Assembly: GCF_018688095.1 (NCBI RefSeq)
Contig: NZ_CP061311.1
Span: forward strand, 1,334,120 to 1,398,119
Source: Polynucleobacter sp. AP-Titi-500A-B4
GTDB taxonomy: Bacteria; Pseudomonadota; Gammaproteobacteria; Burkholderiales; Burkholderiaceae
Direction of reading: 5' to 3'
Length of the DNA stretch: 64,000 nt
Of this stretch, positions 1 to 7,209 are shown piece after piece. The notes beneath the pieces were generated by a model, which searched no databases, was not told the origin of the DNA, and saw only the letters and a list, made by a program, of their open reading frames with translations. Within the stretch, counting starts at the first letter, position 1, and each line of letters begins with the position of its first letter. A program made the position numbers and the translations under genes.

Positions 1-813
1 GTTTTGGGTGTTCGTGATTACGTGACCAAGAATCGCTTCCCAGGCGTGATTATTGGCCTCTCAGGTGGCGTAGATTCTGCTCTAGTACTAGCCATTGCAG
101 TGGATGCCCTGGGCGCAGATAAAGTACGTGCCGTGATGATGGCGTCCCGTTATACGGCCGACATCTCTTGGATCGATGCCCGTGAACTAGCTAAGAATCT
201 TGGCGTTCAATATGATGAGATTCCAATTAGTGGTCCTGTAGATGCTTTAGAACAATCTTTAGCAGAGCAATTTAAGGGCATGAAGGTCGATGCCACCGAA
301 GAAAATATTCAAGCACGTGTGCGGGGCACGATGCTCATGGCACTCTCGAACAAGACAGGTAGATTAGTACTCACCACTGGCAATAAGAGTGAAATGGCTG
401 TTGGCTATTGCACTCTTTATGGTGATATGGCCGGCGGCTTTGCAGTGATTAAAGATATCGCCAAAACCTTGGTCTACCGCCTGTGTGCTTATCGCAATAG
501 CATTGCTCCAATCATTCCAGAACGAATCCTGACACGCGCCCCTTCCGCTGAATTGCGCCCCGATCAAAAAGACCAGGACAGCCTACCCTCTTATGAAGTC
601 TTAGACGGCATCGTTGAGCGCTATATGGAACAAAACCAATCAATCCAAGAAATCATTGCCGCGGGCTTTGACGCTGAGAGCGTTGAAAAAGTGACCCGCT
701 TGATCAAATTAAACGAGTACAAGCGTCGCCAAGCCCCTCCAGGAGTACGCGTCACCACCCGCGCATTTGGCCGCGACTGGCGCTATCCGATTACCTCTCA
801 ATTTAGAGCTTAG
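1..813 (+). CDS. nadE: NAD+ synthetase, C-terminal part (cut by left window edge)
   Basis: Makes NAD+ from nicotinic acid adenine dinucleotide, ATP and an amide donor in the cytoplasm. The frame is open to the window edge, so the true start and any N-terminal glutaminase (nitrilase-type) domain lie to the left. The visible 270 residues are the synthetase domain: the PP-loop SGGVDSA is near the start, followed by TTGNKSE and the typical LRPDQKDQDSLP segment. The gene ends 71 bases before glnB on the same strand, so the two are probably co-transcribed. Whether the enzyme is glutamine- or ammonia-dependent cannot be read from this part, but the glnB linkage favours a glutamine-dependent form. 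Confidence 0.93.
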   Translation, partial: VLGVRDYVTKNRFPGVIIGLSGGVDSALVLAIAVDALGADKVRAVMMASRYTADISWIDARELAKNLGVQYDEIPISGPVDALEQSLAEQFKGMKVDATEENIQARVRGTMLMALSNKTGRLVLTTGNKSEMAVGYCTLYGDMAGGFAVIKDIAKTLVYRLCAYRNSIAPIIPERILTRAPSAELRPDQKDQDSLPSYEVLDGIVERYMEQNQSIQEIIAAGFDAESVEKVTRLIKLNEYKRRQAPPGVRVTTRAFGRDWRYPITSQFRA

Positions 814-884
814 ACGGTCAGAGAAGGCCAAATTTGGCACTTCCTTCCAGTTCTAGGTATGATTACTGCAATAGGGAGAAATAC

Positions 885-1223
885 ATGAAACTCATTACAT
901 CCATCATTAAACCGTTCAAACTCGATGAAGTTCGTGAAGCCTTGGCTGAAGTGGGCGTTACCGGCTTAACCGTGACCGAAGTCAAAGGCTTTGGCCGTCA
1001 AAAAGGTCATACCGAACTCTATCGTGGCGCTGAATACGTAGTCGACTTTTTGCCTAAGGTAAAAGTAGAGGCTGTTGTTCCTACTGATCGTGTTGAGGTT
1101 GCACTCGAGGCTATTACCAAAGCTGCACGTACCGGCAAAATTGGTGACGGGAAAATTTTCGTTACTGCAGTTGAGCAGGTTATTCGCATTCGCACTGGCG
1201 AAACAAACGAATCAGCAGTTTAA
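885..1223 (+). CDS. glnB: Nitrogen regulatory protein PII
   Basis: A 112-residue PII signal protein, the usual family length. It senses 2-oxoglutarate, ATP/ADP and, through uridylylation, glutamine, and controls targets such as GlnE and NtrB. The T-loop carries the uridylylated tyrosine in RGAEYVVDF (about residue 51), and the C-terminal signature KIGDGKIFV is present. I start it at the ATG at 885 rather than the in-frame ATG at 834, because AGGGAG at 873-878 lies six bases upstream and MKLITSIIKPFKLDEV is the family N-terminus. It lies directly behind nadE. PII proteins are reported to regulate NAD synthetase in related proteobacteria, so a functional link is plausible. Confidence 0.95.
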   Translation: MKLITSIIKPFKLDEVREALAEVGVTGLTVTEVKGFGRQKGHTELYRGAEYVVDFLPKVKVEAVVPTDRVEVALEAITKAARTGKIGDGKIFVTAVEQVIRIRTGETNESAV

Positions 1224-1250
1224 TCAAACCGCCTTTTAAAAACTCAGGGA

Positions 1251-2246
1251 TTAACGTAACTGAGAATCTGTTGGAGCGGCAGGCTGAACGATTTCAACCG
1301 GCTCCAAAATAATCGTCTTAGCAGTGGTATTAGATAGGCGAACTTTTACGCCTTGGTAATACATATCCACTTGAGCCTGCCCAGAGGTTAAGACCTTTAG
1401 AGGCGGCTTTCCGAAAACACTTGCTCCCACTCCAGGCTCCAAGGTTTTGTTTTGAGTCTTGCCGCTAGCATCAACTACACAAACCGTTTGCGCAGTCTTC
1501 GATTGCAAATACACCATATCACCAGCTTTTTTAGGCGCATCCGTTTTGTAACTCGCTGCTGAAGCATCAGCCGCAGGACATTCCGCAGAAACTGCTGGAG
1601 CAGCTACCGAAGCAGGCGGGGCAACGGCAAAGGCGGCTGCACCCGGCTTTTCCTCTGGCTTAATCTCGACCGGCGGCTCTGCTGGTGGATTTACTGGAGC
1701 AGACTCTTCAATAATGACGACCTCCTCCTTCACCGGCTCCGGAAAAAATAAGGGGCGCAGATTTACAGCGGAAAACACTAATGCCACAGCAATACCCAAA
1801 AGAATCAATAATTTTTTCTGAGGATTTTTTTGATTACTAGATGGTGCTGATGAAATAACACTAGTTTCTTTTACTTTTGCAGCAGCCTTAATCTCACTAG
1901 ACTTCACTGGTGCCGTATTTTTTTCTACTGGCAGAGTATTTTTCGCGTCAGCAGATTTTGTCTCCGCCACTACCGCTTCGGTATCTATTTTTTTCGCTGG
2001 TGGTGCGGCACCAAAATCAAAAGCATCTTCTTCTTTCAGCTTTAACAGTGCTGCAACTTTTTTTGCTGCGGTGACTTTAATTTGTGGGCCATAGAAAGAA
2101 CTGGATTCACCATTTTCGATTTGTTCAATTTGGCGAACAGATAGACAAGCCATTCCAGATAAATCTTTCGTGCTTAAACCAAGACTCTCCCGAGCTTTTA
2201 AAAAAGCTTCTTTTCGAATCTCTGGAAGTTTTGCTTGATTGCCCAC
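1251..2246 (-). CDS. RodZ-like HTH membrane protein
   Basis: 331 residues with a GTG start. Residues about 10-70 form an XRE-type helix-turn-helix (ARESLGLSTKDLSGMACLS, then a QIEQIENGE turn). A Lys/Ala-rich linker follows, then one membrane segment near 150 (LLILLGIAVALVFSAV), a Pro/Glu/Ala-rich periplasmic stretch, and a C-terminal beta domain of the DUF4115 kind. This architecture is that of RodZ, which couples MreB to the cell wall machinery. The usual RodZ neighbours (ispG, pilW-type genes) are absent, so it may be a second RodZ-like protein rather than RodZ itself. No clear Shine-Dalgarno precedes the GTG. It converges on glnB with a 27-base gap. Confidence 0.7.
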   Translation of the reverse strand: MGNQAKLPEIRKEAFLKARESLGLSTKDLSGMACLSVRQIEQIENGESSSFYGPQIKVTAAKKVAALLKLKEEDAFDFGAAPPAKKIDTEAVVAETKSADAKNTLPVEKNTAPVKSSEIKAAAKVKETSVISSAPSSNQKNPQKKLLILLGIAVALVFSAVNLRPLFFPEPVKEEVVIIEESAPVNPPAEPPVEIKPEEKPGAAAFAVAPPASVAAPAVSAECPAADASAASYKTDAPKKAGDMVYLQSKTAQTVCVVDASGKTQNKTLEPGVGASVFGKPPLKVLTSGQAQVDMYYQGVKVRLSNTTAKTIILEPVEIVQPAAPTDSQLR

Positions 2247-2355
2247 TGAGGATCTATCTCACTATTTGTTATTTTGATAACTCTAATCTGTTGATAACTT
2301 TAATACTTTATTGAATATTAGTACTTATGTACCATTAGGGTAATTAGCTTTTGGG

Positions 2356-2985
2356 CTAGTGACTCAAGGGATGATTCTCTAAGTCTGACTCAAGGTATTT
2401 CTTTACCAAGTTCTGTACTGAATCCACGTGCATCTTATCCATCACCCGAGCCTTATGGACCTTAATGGTGGCATCGGTAGTGCCCAACTTCACCGCTATG
2501 TCCTTATTTAGTAGCCCTTGTACCAACAATGCACAGACTTCACGCTCTCTGGGAGTCAGACTCTCATAATCTCGTTTGGTTTCTACATCAATAGAAACGC
2601 GCTTTAATTGTCTTCTATCAAAATCAATTGCATCAGCAACTGCCTTTAACAACTCTTCCAAATTGAATGGTTTGAACAGAAAGTCGAGCGCACCCTTTTT
2701 TAAGCCTTGAACAATTTGATGTGGATGGCTTTGACCACTCACAAACACGATGGGGGTTTTGCGGCCATATTTGAGGAGCTGCTCTTGCAAATCTAGTCCT
2801 GTCATATCGGGCATTTGCATATCTAAGAGGATCACGGCTGGAGAGACAGGTACGGACTTTTCCATAAATACCTTGGCTGACGCATAGTCATCTACCAGGT
2901 AGCCCAGCTCACGCAGCATTCTAGATAACGAGACTCGCATAGATTCGTCATCATCAATCAGGTAGATATGTCCAGCTTTAGTCAT
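2356..2985 (-). CDS. FixJ/NarL-type two-component response regulator
   Basis: 209 residues. The N-terminal receiver domain (1-120) has the acidic pocket IDDDE, phospho-acceptor Asp55 in LLDMQMPDM, the conserved Ser in FVSGQS and Lys in FLFKPF. The C-terminal LuxR-type helix-turn-helix (about 140-200) has the LTPREREVC signature. Domain order and length match FixJ/TodT-type regulators. No histidine kinase lies beside it, so the partner and the controlled genes are unknown. The start has no strong ribosome binding site (TTTAAATTCA precedes the ATG). It is divergent from ilvD across 230 bases. Confidence 0.85.
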   Translation of the reverse strand: MTKAGHIYLIDDDESMRVSLSRMLRELGYLVDDYASAKVFMEKSVPVSPAVILLDMQMPDMTGLDLQEQLLKYGRKTPIVFVSGQSHPHQIVQGLKKGALDFLFKPFNLEELLKAVADAIDFDRRQLKRVSIDVETKRDYESLTPREREVCALLVQGLLNKDIAVKLGTTDATIKVHKARVMDKMHVDSVQNLVKKYLESDLENHPLSH

Positions 2986-3115
2986 TGAATTTAAAGGAAA
3001 AAGGGGTTGATAAGAAAATGTACTACAGCCTAATCTACTAAGCTATTAGCTATCAAGCTAATATTTAGCGCCTAAATTGATGATTTGTATAGTTTTTTTG
3101 TATTGCAGCGCAGCA

Positions 3116-3155
3116 TATTATGAGGTCAAGCCTACCTTTTTAAGCTAGGCACCTC
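3116..3155 (+). promoter_or_regulatory. Candidate -10 box and inverted repeat upstream of ilvD
   Basis: TATTAT at 3116-3121 resembles a -10 box, but no good -35 is seen. It abuts an inverted repeat: GAGGT and GCCTA (3122-3126, 3130-3134) pair with TAGGC and ACCTC (3146-3155), giving ten pairs with a three-base bulge. It could be an operator or part of the ilvD leader. If transcription starts about seven bases after the box, only the inner arm would be transcribed. Confidence 0.35.
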
Positions 3156-3215
3156 CGAACCGATCTCACGGCACAATAGAGCCTTTCGCAATGAACCTTT
3201 TCTGGAGTAATAAGC

Positions 3216-4910
3216 ATGAAACGCCTTAACGAACGCTCACGCATGGTCACCGAGGGAGTCGCTCGCGCACCTAATCGCTCGATGTATTACGCCATGGGTT
3301 ATCAAGAAAAGGATTTTTCTAAGCCAATGGTTGGCGTTGCAAATGGCCATTCCACTATCACCCCTTGTAATAGTGGCTTACAAAAATTAACAGATGCTGT
3401 CGTGATTGCCCTGGAAGAAGCTGGCGCAAAAGCACAAACCTTTGGCACACCAACTGTCTCTGATGGTATTGGCATGGGTACTGAAGGTATGAAGTACTCT
3501 CTTGTCTCTCGCGAAGTCATCGCCGACAGTATTGAGACTTGTGTCAACGGTTTATGGCAAGACGGCGTCGTTGTGATTGGTGGTTGCGATAAAAATATGC
3601 CAGGCGGCATGATGGCAATTGCTCGTACTAACGTTCCAGCAATTTATGTTTATGGCGGCACGATTAAGCCGGGTCATTACAAAGGTAAAGATCTCAATAT
3701 CGTCTCTGCATTTGAAGCTGTTGGTGAATTTACATCCGGCCGCATGAATGAAGAAGATCTCAAAGGAGTAGAGCAGAACGCCTGTCCAGGTAGCGGCTCA
3801 TGCGGTGGTATGTATACAGCCAATACCATGAGTTCCTCCTTTGAGGCCCTGGGTATGAGCCTGCCCTACTCTTCTACGATGGCCAACGAAGATGGCGAAA
3901 AAGTGGCTAGCGCTGCAGAATCTGCCCGTGTTTTAGTAGAAGCCATTAAGAACAATTTACGCCCACGCGACATCATCACTAAGAAATCGATTGAGAACGC
4001 AGTGAGTGTCATTATGGCAGTTGGCGGCTCTACTAACGCGGTATTGCATTTCTTAGCGATTACTAGTGCTGCGGAAATCGACTGGACGATTGATGACTTT
4101 GAGCGCATTCGTAAGCGTGTTCCAGTCATTGTTGACATGAAACCATCGGGCACGTATTTAGCAACCGACCTACATCAAGCTGGCGGTATTCCGCAAGTGA
4201 TGAAGATTTTGCTCGATGGCGGATTGCTTCATGGTGATTGCATGACGATCACTGGCAAAACCATTGCTGAAGTATTGAAGGATGTTCCCTCTGTACCACG
4301 CGCTGATCAAAAAGTGATTCGCACTTTAGACAATCCTTTGTACAAGCAAGGTCACTTAGCGATTCTGAAAGGCAATATCTCTCCAGAAGGTTGCGTCGCC
4401 AAGATTACAGGCCTCAAGAACCCATCGATTACTGGTCCTGCTCGTGTCTTTGATTCTGAGGACGATGCGATGGCGGCGATCATGGCGCAAAAGATCAAAG
4501 ATGGTGACATCGTGATCATTCGCTACGAAGGTCCTAAAGGTGGTCCTGGTATGCGTGAAATGCTCTCCCCAACCTCTGCATTAGTTGGTCAGGGCTTAGG
4601 TGAGTCTGTGGGCCTGATTACTGATGGTCGTTTCTCTGGTGGCACTTGGGGCATGGTCGTTGGTCACGTTGCTCCTGAGGCTTATGTTGGCGGCACGATT
4701 GCCCTGATCAATGAAGGTGACTCAGTGACTATCGATGCACATAAGTTACTCATTCAACTCAATGTAAGTGATGAAGAAATTGCTAAGCGCCGTGCAGCCT
4801 GGAAGCAACCTAAGCCTCGCTATACCCGCGGTCTCTTGGCAAAGTATGCAAGTCTTGCAAGCAGTGCCAGCAAGGGAGCAGTGACCGATTTAGATCTAGA
4901 TCTCACCTAA
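3216..4910 (+). CDS. ilvD: Dihydroxy-acid dehydratase
   Basis: 564 residues, full length. It dehydrates 2,3-dihydroxy-isovalerate and -methylvalerate to the keto acids for valine, isoleucine and leucine (and pantothenate) synthesis, using an Fe-S cluster and Mg2+. The IlvD/Edd signatures are present: GGCDKNMPGGMM near residue 125 and CPGSGSCGGMYTANTM near 190, both with cluster cysteines, and a C-terminal SGGTWGMVVGHVAPEA motif. A GGAG ribosome site lies just upstream of the ATG. It stands alone, followed by a strong terminator. PanC, the pantothenate end of the same pathway, is elsewhere in the window. Confidence 0.97.
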   Translation: MKRLNERSRMVTEGVARAPNRSMYYAMGYQEKDFSKPMVGVANGHSTITPCNSGLQKLTDAVVIALEEAGAKAQTFGTPTVSDGIGMGTEGMKYSLVSREVIADSIETCVNGLWQDGVVVIGGCDKNMPGGMMAIARTNVPAIYVYGGTIKPGHYKGKDLNIVSAFEAVGEFTSGRMNEEDLKGVEQNACPGSGSCGGMYTANTMSSSFEALGMSLPYSSTMANEDGEKVASAAESARVLVEAIKNNLRPRDIITKKSIENAVSVIMAVGGSTNAVLHFLAITSAAEIDWTIDDFERIRKRVPVIVDMKPSGTYLATDLHQAGGIPQVMKILLDGGLLHGDCMTITGKTIAEVLKDVPSVPRADQKVIRTLDNPLYKQGHLAILKGNISPEGCVAKITGLKNPSITGPARVFDSEDDAMAAIMAQKIKDGDIVIIRYEGPKGGPGMREMLSPTSALVGQGLGESVGLITDGRFSGGTWGMVVGHVAPEAYVGGTIALINEGDSVTIDAHKLLIQLNVSDEEIAKRRAAWKQPKPRYTRGLLAKYASLASSASKGAVTDLDLDLT

Positions 4911-4930
4911 ATAGATGAGCGGCAAAACAA

Positions 4931-4959
4931 AAGCCCCTGATTGTGTTCAGGGGCTTTTT
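4931..4959 (+). terminator. Rho-independent terminator after ilvD
   Basis: AAGCCCCTGA and TCAGGGGCTT form a perfect ten-pair stem with a six-base loop, followed by a T run. It lies between convergent ilvD and the PCu(A)C gene. The arms are flanked by A and T runs, so it can serve both directions. Confidence 0.9.
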
Positions 4960-4979
4960 ATTTATAACGCTTAGATTGC

Positions 4980-5456
4980 TTAGTGCTTCATGGCTCCGCC
5001 ATGTCCAGCACCCATTGCATTCACAGGCATCTTCACATCAACCTCGCCTGCCTTTGCAAACTTCAGCTTGACTGGGACAGTTTCACCAGCAGCCAAAGGA
5101 GTCTTGATATTCATAAACATTAAATGCAAACCGCCTGGTTTGAGCTCAACCGCACCATTAGCAGGCACAGCAATATCTTTTACCTGACGCATCTTCATTA
5201 CATTGCCATCCATGGCCATTTCATGCAACTGCACTTCGCCAGCTACTGGAGAGCTTGCAGATACCAACTGATCAGTAGCGCCTTTGTTTTCAATTTTAAG
5301 GAAGCCGCCAGCTACTTGCTGCCCTGGAGCGGTAGCGCGTGTGTAGGCATTTTCAATTTTGATTGGACCAACTGTAGCATTTTGCGCCATCAGAGACCCA
5401 CAAATACCTAGGCCAAGAATGCCCAACGCTAATGCTTTGAATAATGTCTTCTTCAT
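4980..5456 (-). CDS. Periplasmic copper chaperone, PCu(A)C family
   Basis: 158 residues with a signal peptide (MKKTLFKALALGILGLGICG, cleavage after LMAQ). The mature domain carries the Cu(I)-binding pattern of the family: His-Xaa-Xaa-Met in LHEMAMDG, the downstream Met of MKMRQ, then HLM in GGLHLMFM. A second His/Met-rich tail (GHGGAMKH) ends the protein. PCu(A)C proteins hand copper to the CuA site of cytochrome oxidase. The ATG at 5456 is chosen over one 54 bases upstream because AAGGAG lies directly before it and the signal peptide begins there. It is the last gene of the leftward copper set, 32 bases after the TlpA-like gene. Confidence 0.9.
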   Translation of the reverse strand: MKKTLFKALALGILGLGICGSLMAQNATVGPIKIENAYTRATAPGQQVAGGFLKIENKGATDQLVSASSPVAGEVQLHEMAMDGNVMKMRQVKDIAVPANGAVELKPGGLHLMFMNIKTPLAAGETVPVKLKFAKAGEVDVKMPVNAMGAGHGGAMKH

Positions 5457-5488
5457 TTGATTCTCCTTAATTAATCTGGCTGGGTTAG

Positions 5489-5968
5489 TTATGCCCCGCT
5501 TAAATACCATTGCTTTAACTTCTTGAAATCCATGCTTCCCACTTTTCGAGTGACTTTGCCGTTCTTATCAACTAACAAAGTCATTGGGGTCTCGCCGCGC
5601 CATTGCGGATCAATCTCATGACGCAGAGCATCATCAAACGGTGATGTCAGGGTGTAACTATTTGCGGGCTTGACATTGGCAGCCGAGAGCATCTTGATGG
5701 CGCTTTCTGGTGAAACATCATCTACTTGAATAAAAATTATCTTGGCGTTTTTATTTTGAGTCAGGAACTGACCCCACTGCGGCATTTCTTTTGCGCAAGG
5801 AGCGCAAGTAACACCCCAAAAGTGAATAGCTATGGCCTGCCCTGCATAAGGTTTGGTTAAGGCCTTCCAATCACCTTTTTGATAGGGCTTTATTGTGGGG
5901 CTTTGTGCACATACAGACTGCATTAGCGCGAAGAATATTGCCAGGAGGATCAGTATTTTTTTCATCAT
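5489..5968 (-). CDS. TlpA/ResA-like thiol-disulfide protein
   Basis: 159 residues: a signal peptide (ILLAIFFALMQSVCAQ) and a thioredoxin fold with the redox pair in GVTCAPCAKEMPQW (CAPC, about residues 56-59) and the cis-Pro region ETPMTLLVDKNG. Such periplasmic thioredoxins reduce apo-cuproproteins such as CuA or PCu(A)C, or apocytochromes. Its ATG overlaps the stop of the upstream propeller gene (ATGA, four bases), indicating translational coupling. A second Met codon directly follows the first, so the start could be 5965. The neighbours favour a copper role over cytochrome c maturation. Confidence 0.85.
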   Translation of the reverse strand: MMKKILILLAIFFALMQSVCAQSPTIKPYQKGDWKALTKPYAGQAIAIHFWGVTCAPCAKEMPQWGQFLTQNKNAKIIFIQVDDVSPESAIKMLSAANVKPANSYTLTSPFDDALRHEIDPQWRGETPMTLLVDKNGKVTRKVGSMDFKKLKQWYLSGA

Positions 5969-7209
5969 TTTGAGTTTAATGGAAGCAATTGATAGCCATC
6001 ATCTCGAGTGAGCCAAGAAAGGTACGCTTCTTTCCCTTGGCTTACCAACAAAGGATGGTCACTGTAGCCAGTCGTACTTGTAATCGCCCTTGGGTTAGAC
6101 CAGTTTTTGCCATCATCATGAGATTGCTTAAGGTAGATAGAGGTTTTGATGCCATCAAATTCTTTCCATACCAACCAAATCGATTGATCGATAGCCAATA
6201 AATAAGGTCTAGAAACATTGGCATTTTCTGCGCCTATCCTTTGTGGTCTGGAATAGGTCTCACCTTGATTGCTAGAGCTCGCATAGAAAACACCCGTGCG
6301 AGCACTACCCTGAGTAAACCAAGCTACATGCATTTTTCCAGTACTTGAGATGGCAATACTTGGGCCATGATGTGGGCATGCATCAGTTTTCCATTCATCA
6401 CGAGAAACGCGTTGTACTTTGCCCGCAGTGGATGGCGTAATGATTTGAGTAGCATGATCCCGAATGCCTCCAGGGAAGATTGCTCGATAGATGATGCCAA
6501 CCCCACCTTGTGGATCTATGCTGGCGCCAATACGGCAACACTCACAACTGGATTCATTGGCAATCTTTTCTGGTGCAAAGGAATTTCCAGCATCACTCGA
6601 GAAAGAATAGGCTATTGATCCACCCAAACGCTGTTGCCCTGCTTTCTTAGCATCCGCTACTAAGCGCTTATCGACCCATGCAATCAAGATAGAGTGATCT
6701 GGCCGAATCACTACCGATGGAAAACGCTGGCTAGACCCATCATTAACCAGTGATTGGGGTGCAGTAAATGTTTTTCCACCATCAGAAGATCTTGCGATAT
6801 TGACCTGGGCATTCCAATTGGAATCCTTGAAAAAGGCATAGGCTAAAAAAACATTGTTGCGAGCATCCGCAACAATTTGGGGGCGCGCATCAGATCCAGC
6901 ATCAAGTGACTTGCCATGCTCAGCAATCTTGACTGGAATAGAGAATGTCCTGCCCTTATCCGATGACTGCGCTACAGCTACCATCCCATTGGCGGTCCAT
7001 GCCAATAGTAGTCTGCCATCGTCCATCAGAAACGGGGTTGCGGCATTGGCACACTCCAAGCCTGACCCAATACAAGCAGACTTTGCTGGGGATATACCCA
7101 TCACCTGAGAGGAATGAGACATCTGCGCCACTGCATGATTGAGCGCAGCAAATCCTAAAACACTGATCAAGAGTGCTTTAAAGGCAAGGAGTTGGCGTCT
7201 TTTAAACAT
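5965..7209 (-). CDS. Secreted sialidase-like beta-propeller with CxCC motif
   Basis: 414 residues with a signal peptide. At least five Asp-box repeats of the BNR/sialidase fold are visible (SSDKGRTF, SSDGGKTF, SSDAGNSF, SSNQGETY, SHDDGKNW), so it is a beta-propeller. I do not see the arginine triad arrangement needed to claim sialidase activity. A SCECCR motif sits mid-protein (about residue 220), a likely thiol metal site that suits a copper role. It shares one base with the stop of the TonB receptor and overlaps the TlpA gene by four bases, so the three are tightly coupled. Its actual function is unknown; metal binding or handling at the cell surface or periplasm is an inference. Confidence 0.75.
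   Translation of the reverse strand: MFKRRQLLAFKALLISVLGFAALNHAVAQMSHSSQVMGISPAKSACIGSGLECANAATPFLMDDGRLLLAWTANGMVAVAQSSDKGRTFSIPVKIAEHGKSLDAGSDARPQIVADARNNVFLAYAFFKDSNWNAQVNIARSSDGGKTFTAPQSLVNDGSSQRFPSVVIRPDHSILIAWVDKRLVADAKKAGQQRLGGSIAYSFSSDAGNSFAPEKIANESSCECCRIGASIDPQGGVGIIYRAIFPGGIRDHATQIITPSTAGKVQRVSRDEWKTDACPHHGPSIAISSTGKMHVAWFTQGSARTGVFYASSSNQGETYSRPQRIGAENANVSRPYLLAIDQSIWLVWKEFDGIKTSIYLKQSHDDGKNWSNPRAITSTTGYSDHPLLVSQGKEAYLSWLTRDDGYQLLPLNSK

Noticed and set aside
5965..7209. Calling the Asp-box protein a sialidase
   Set aside because: The Asp boxes show only a propeller fold. Catalytic residues could not be identified and the neighbours are copper genes.
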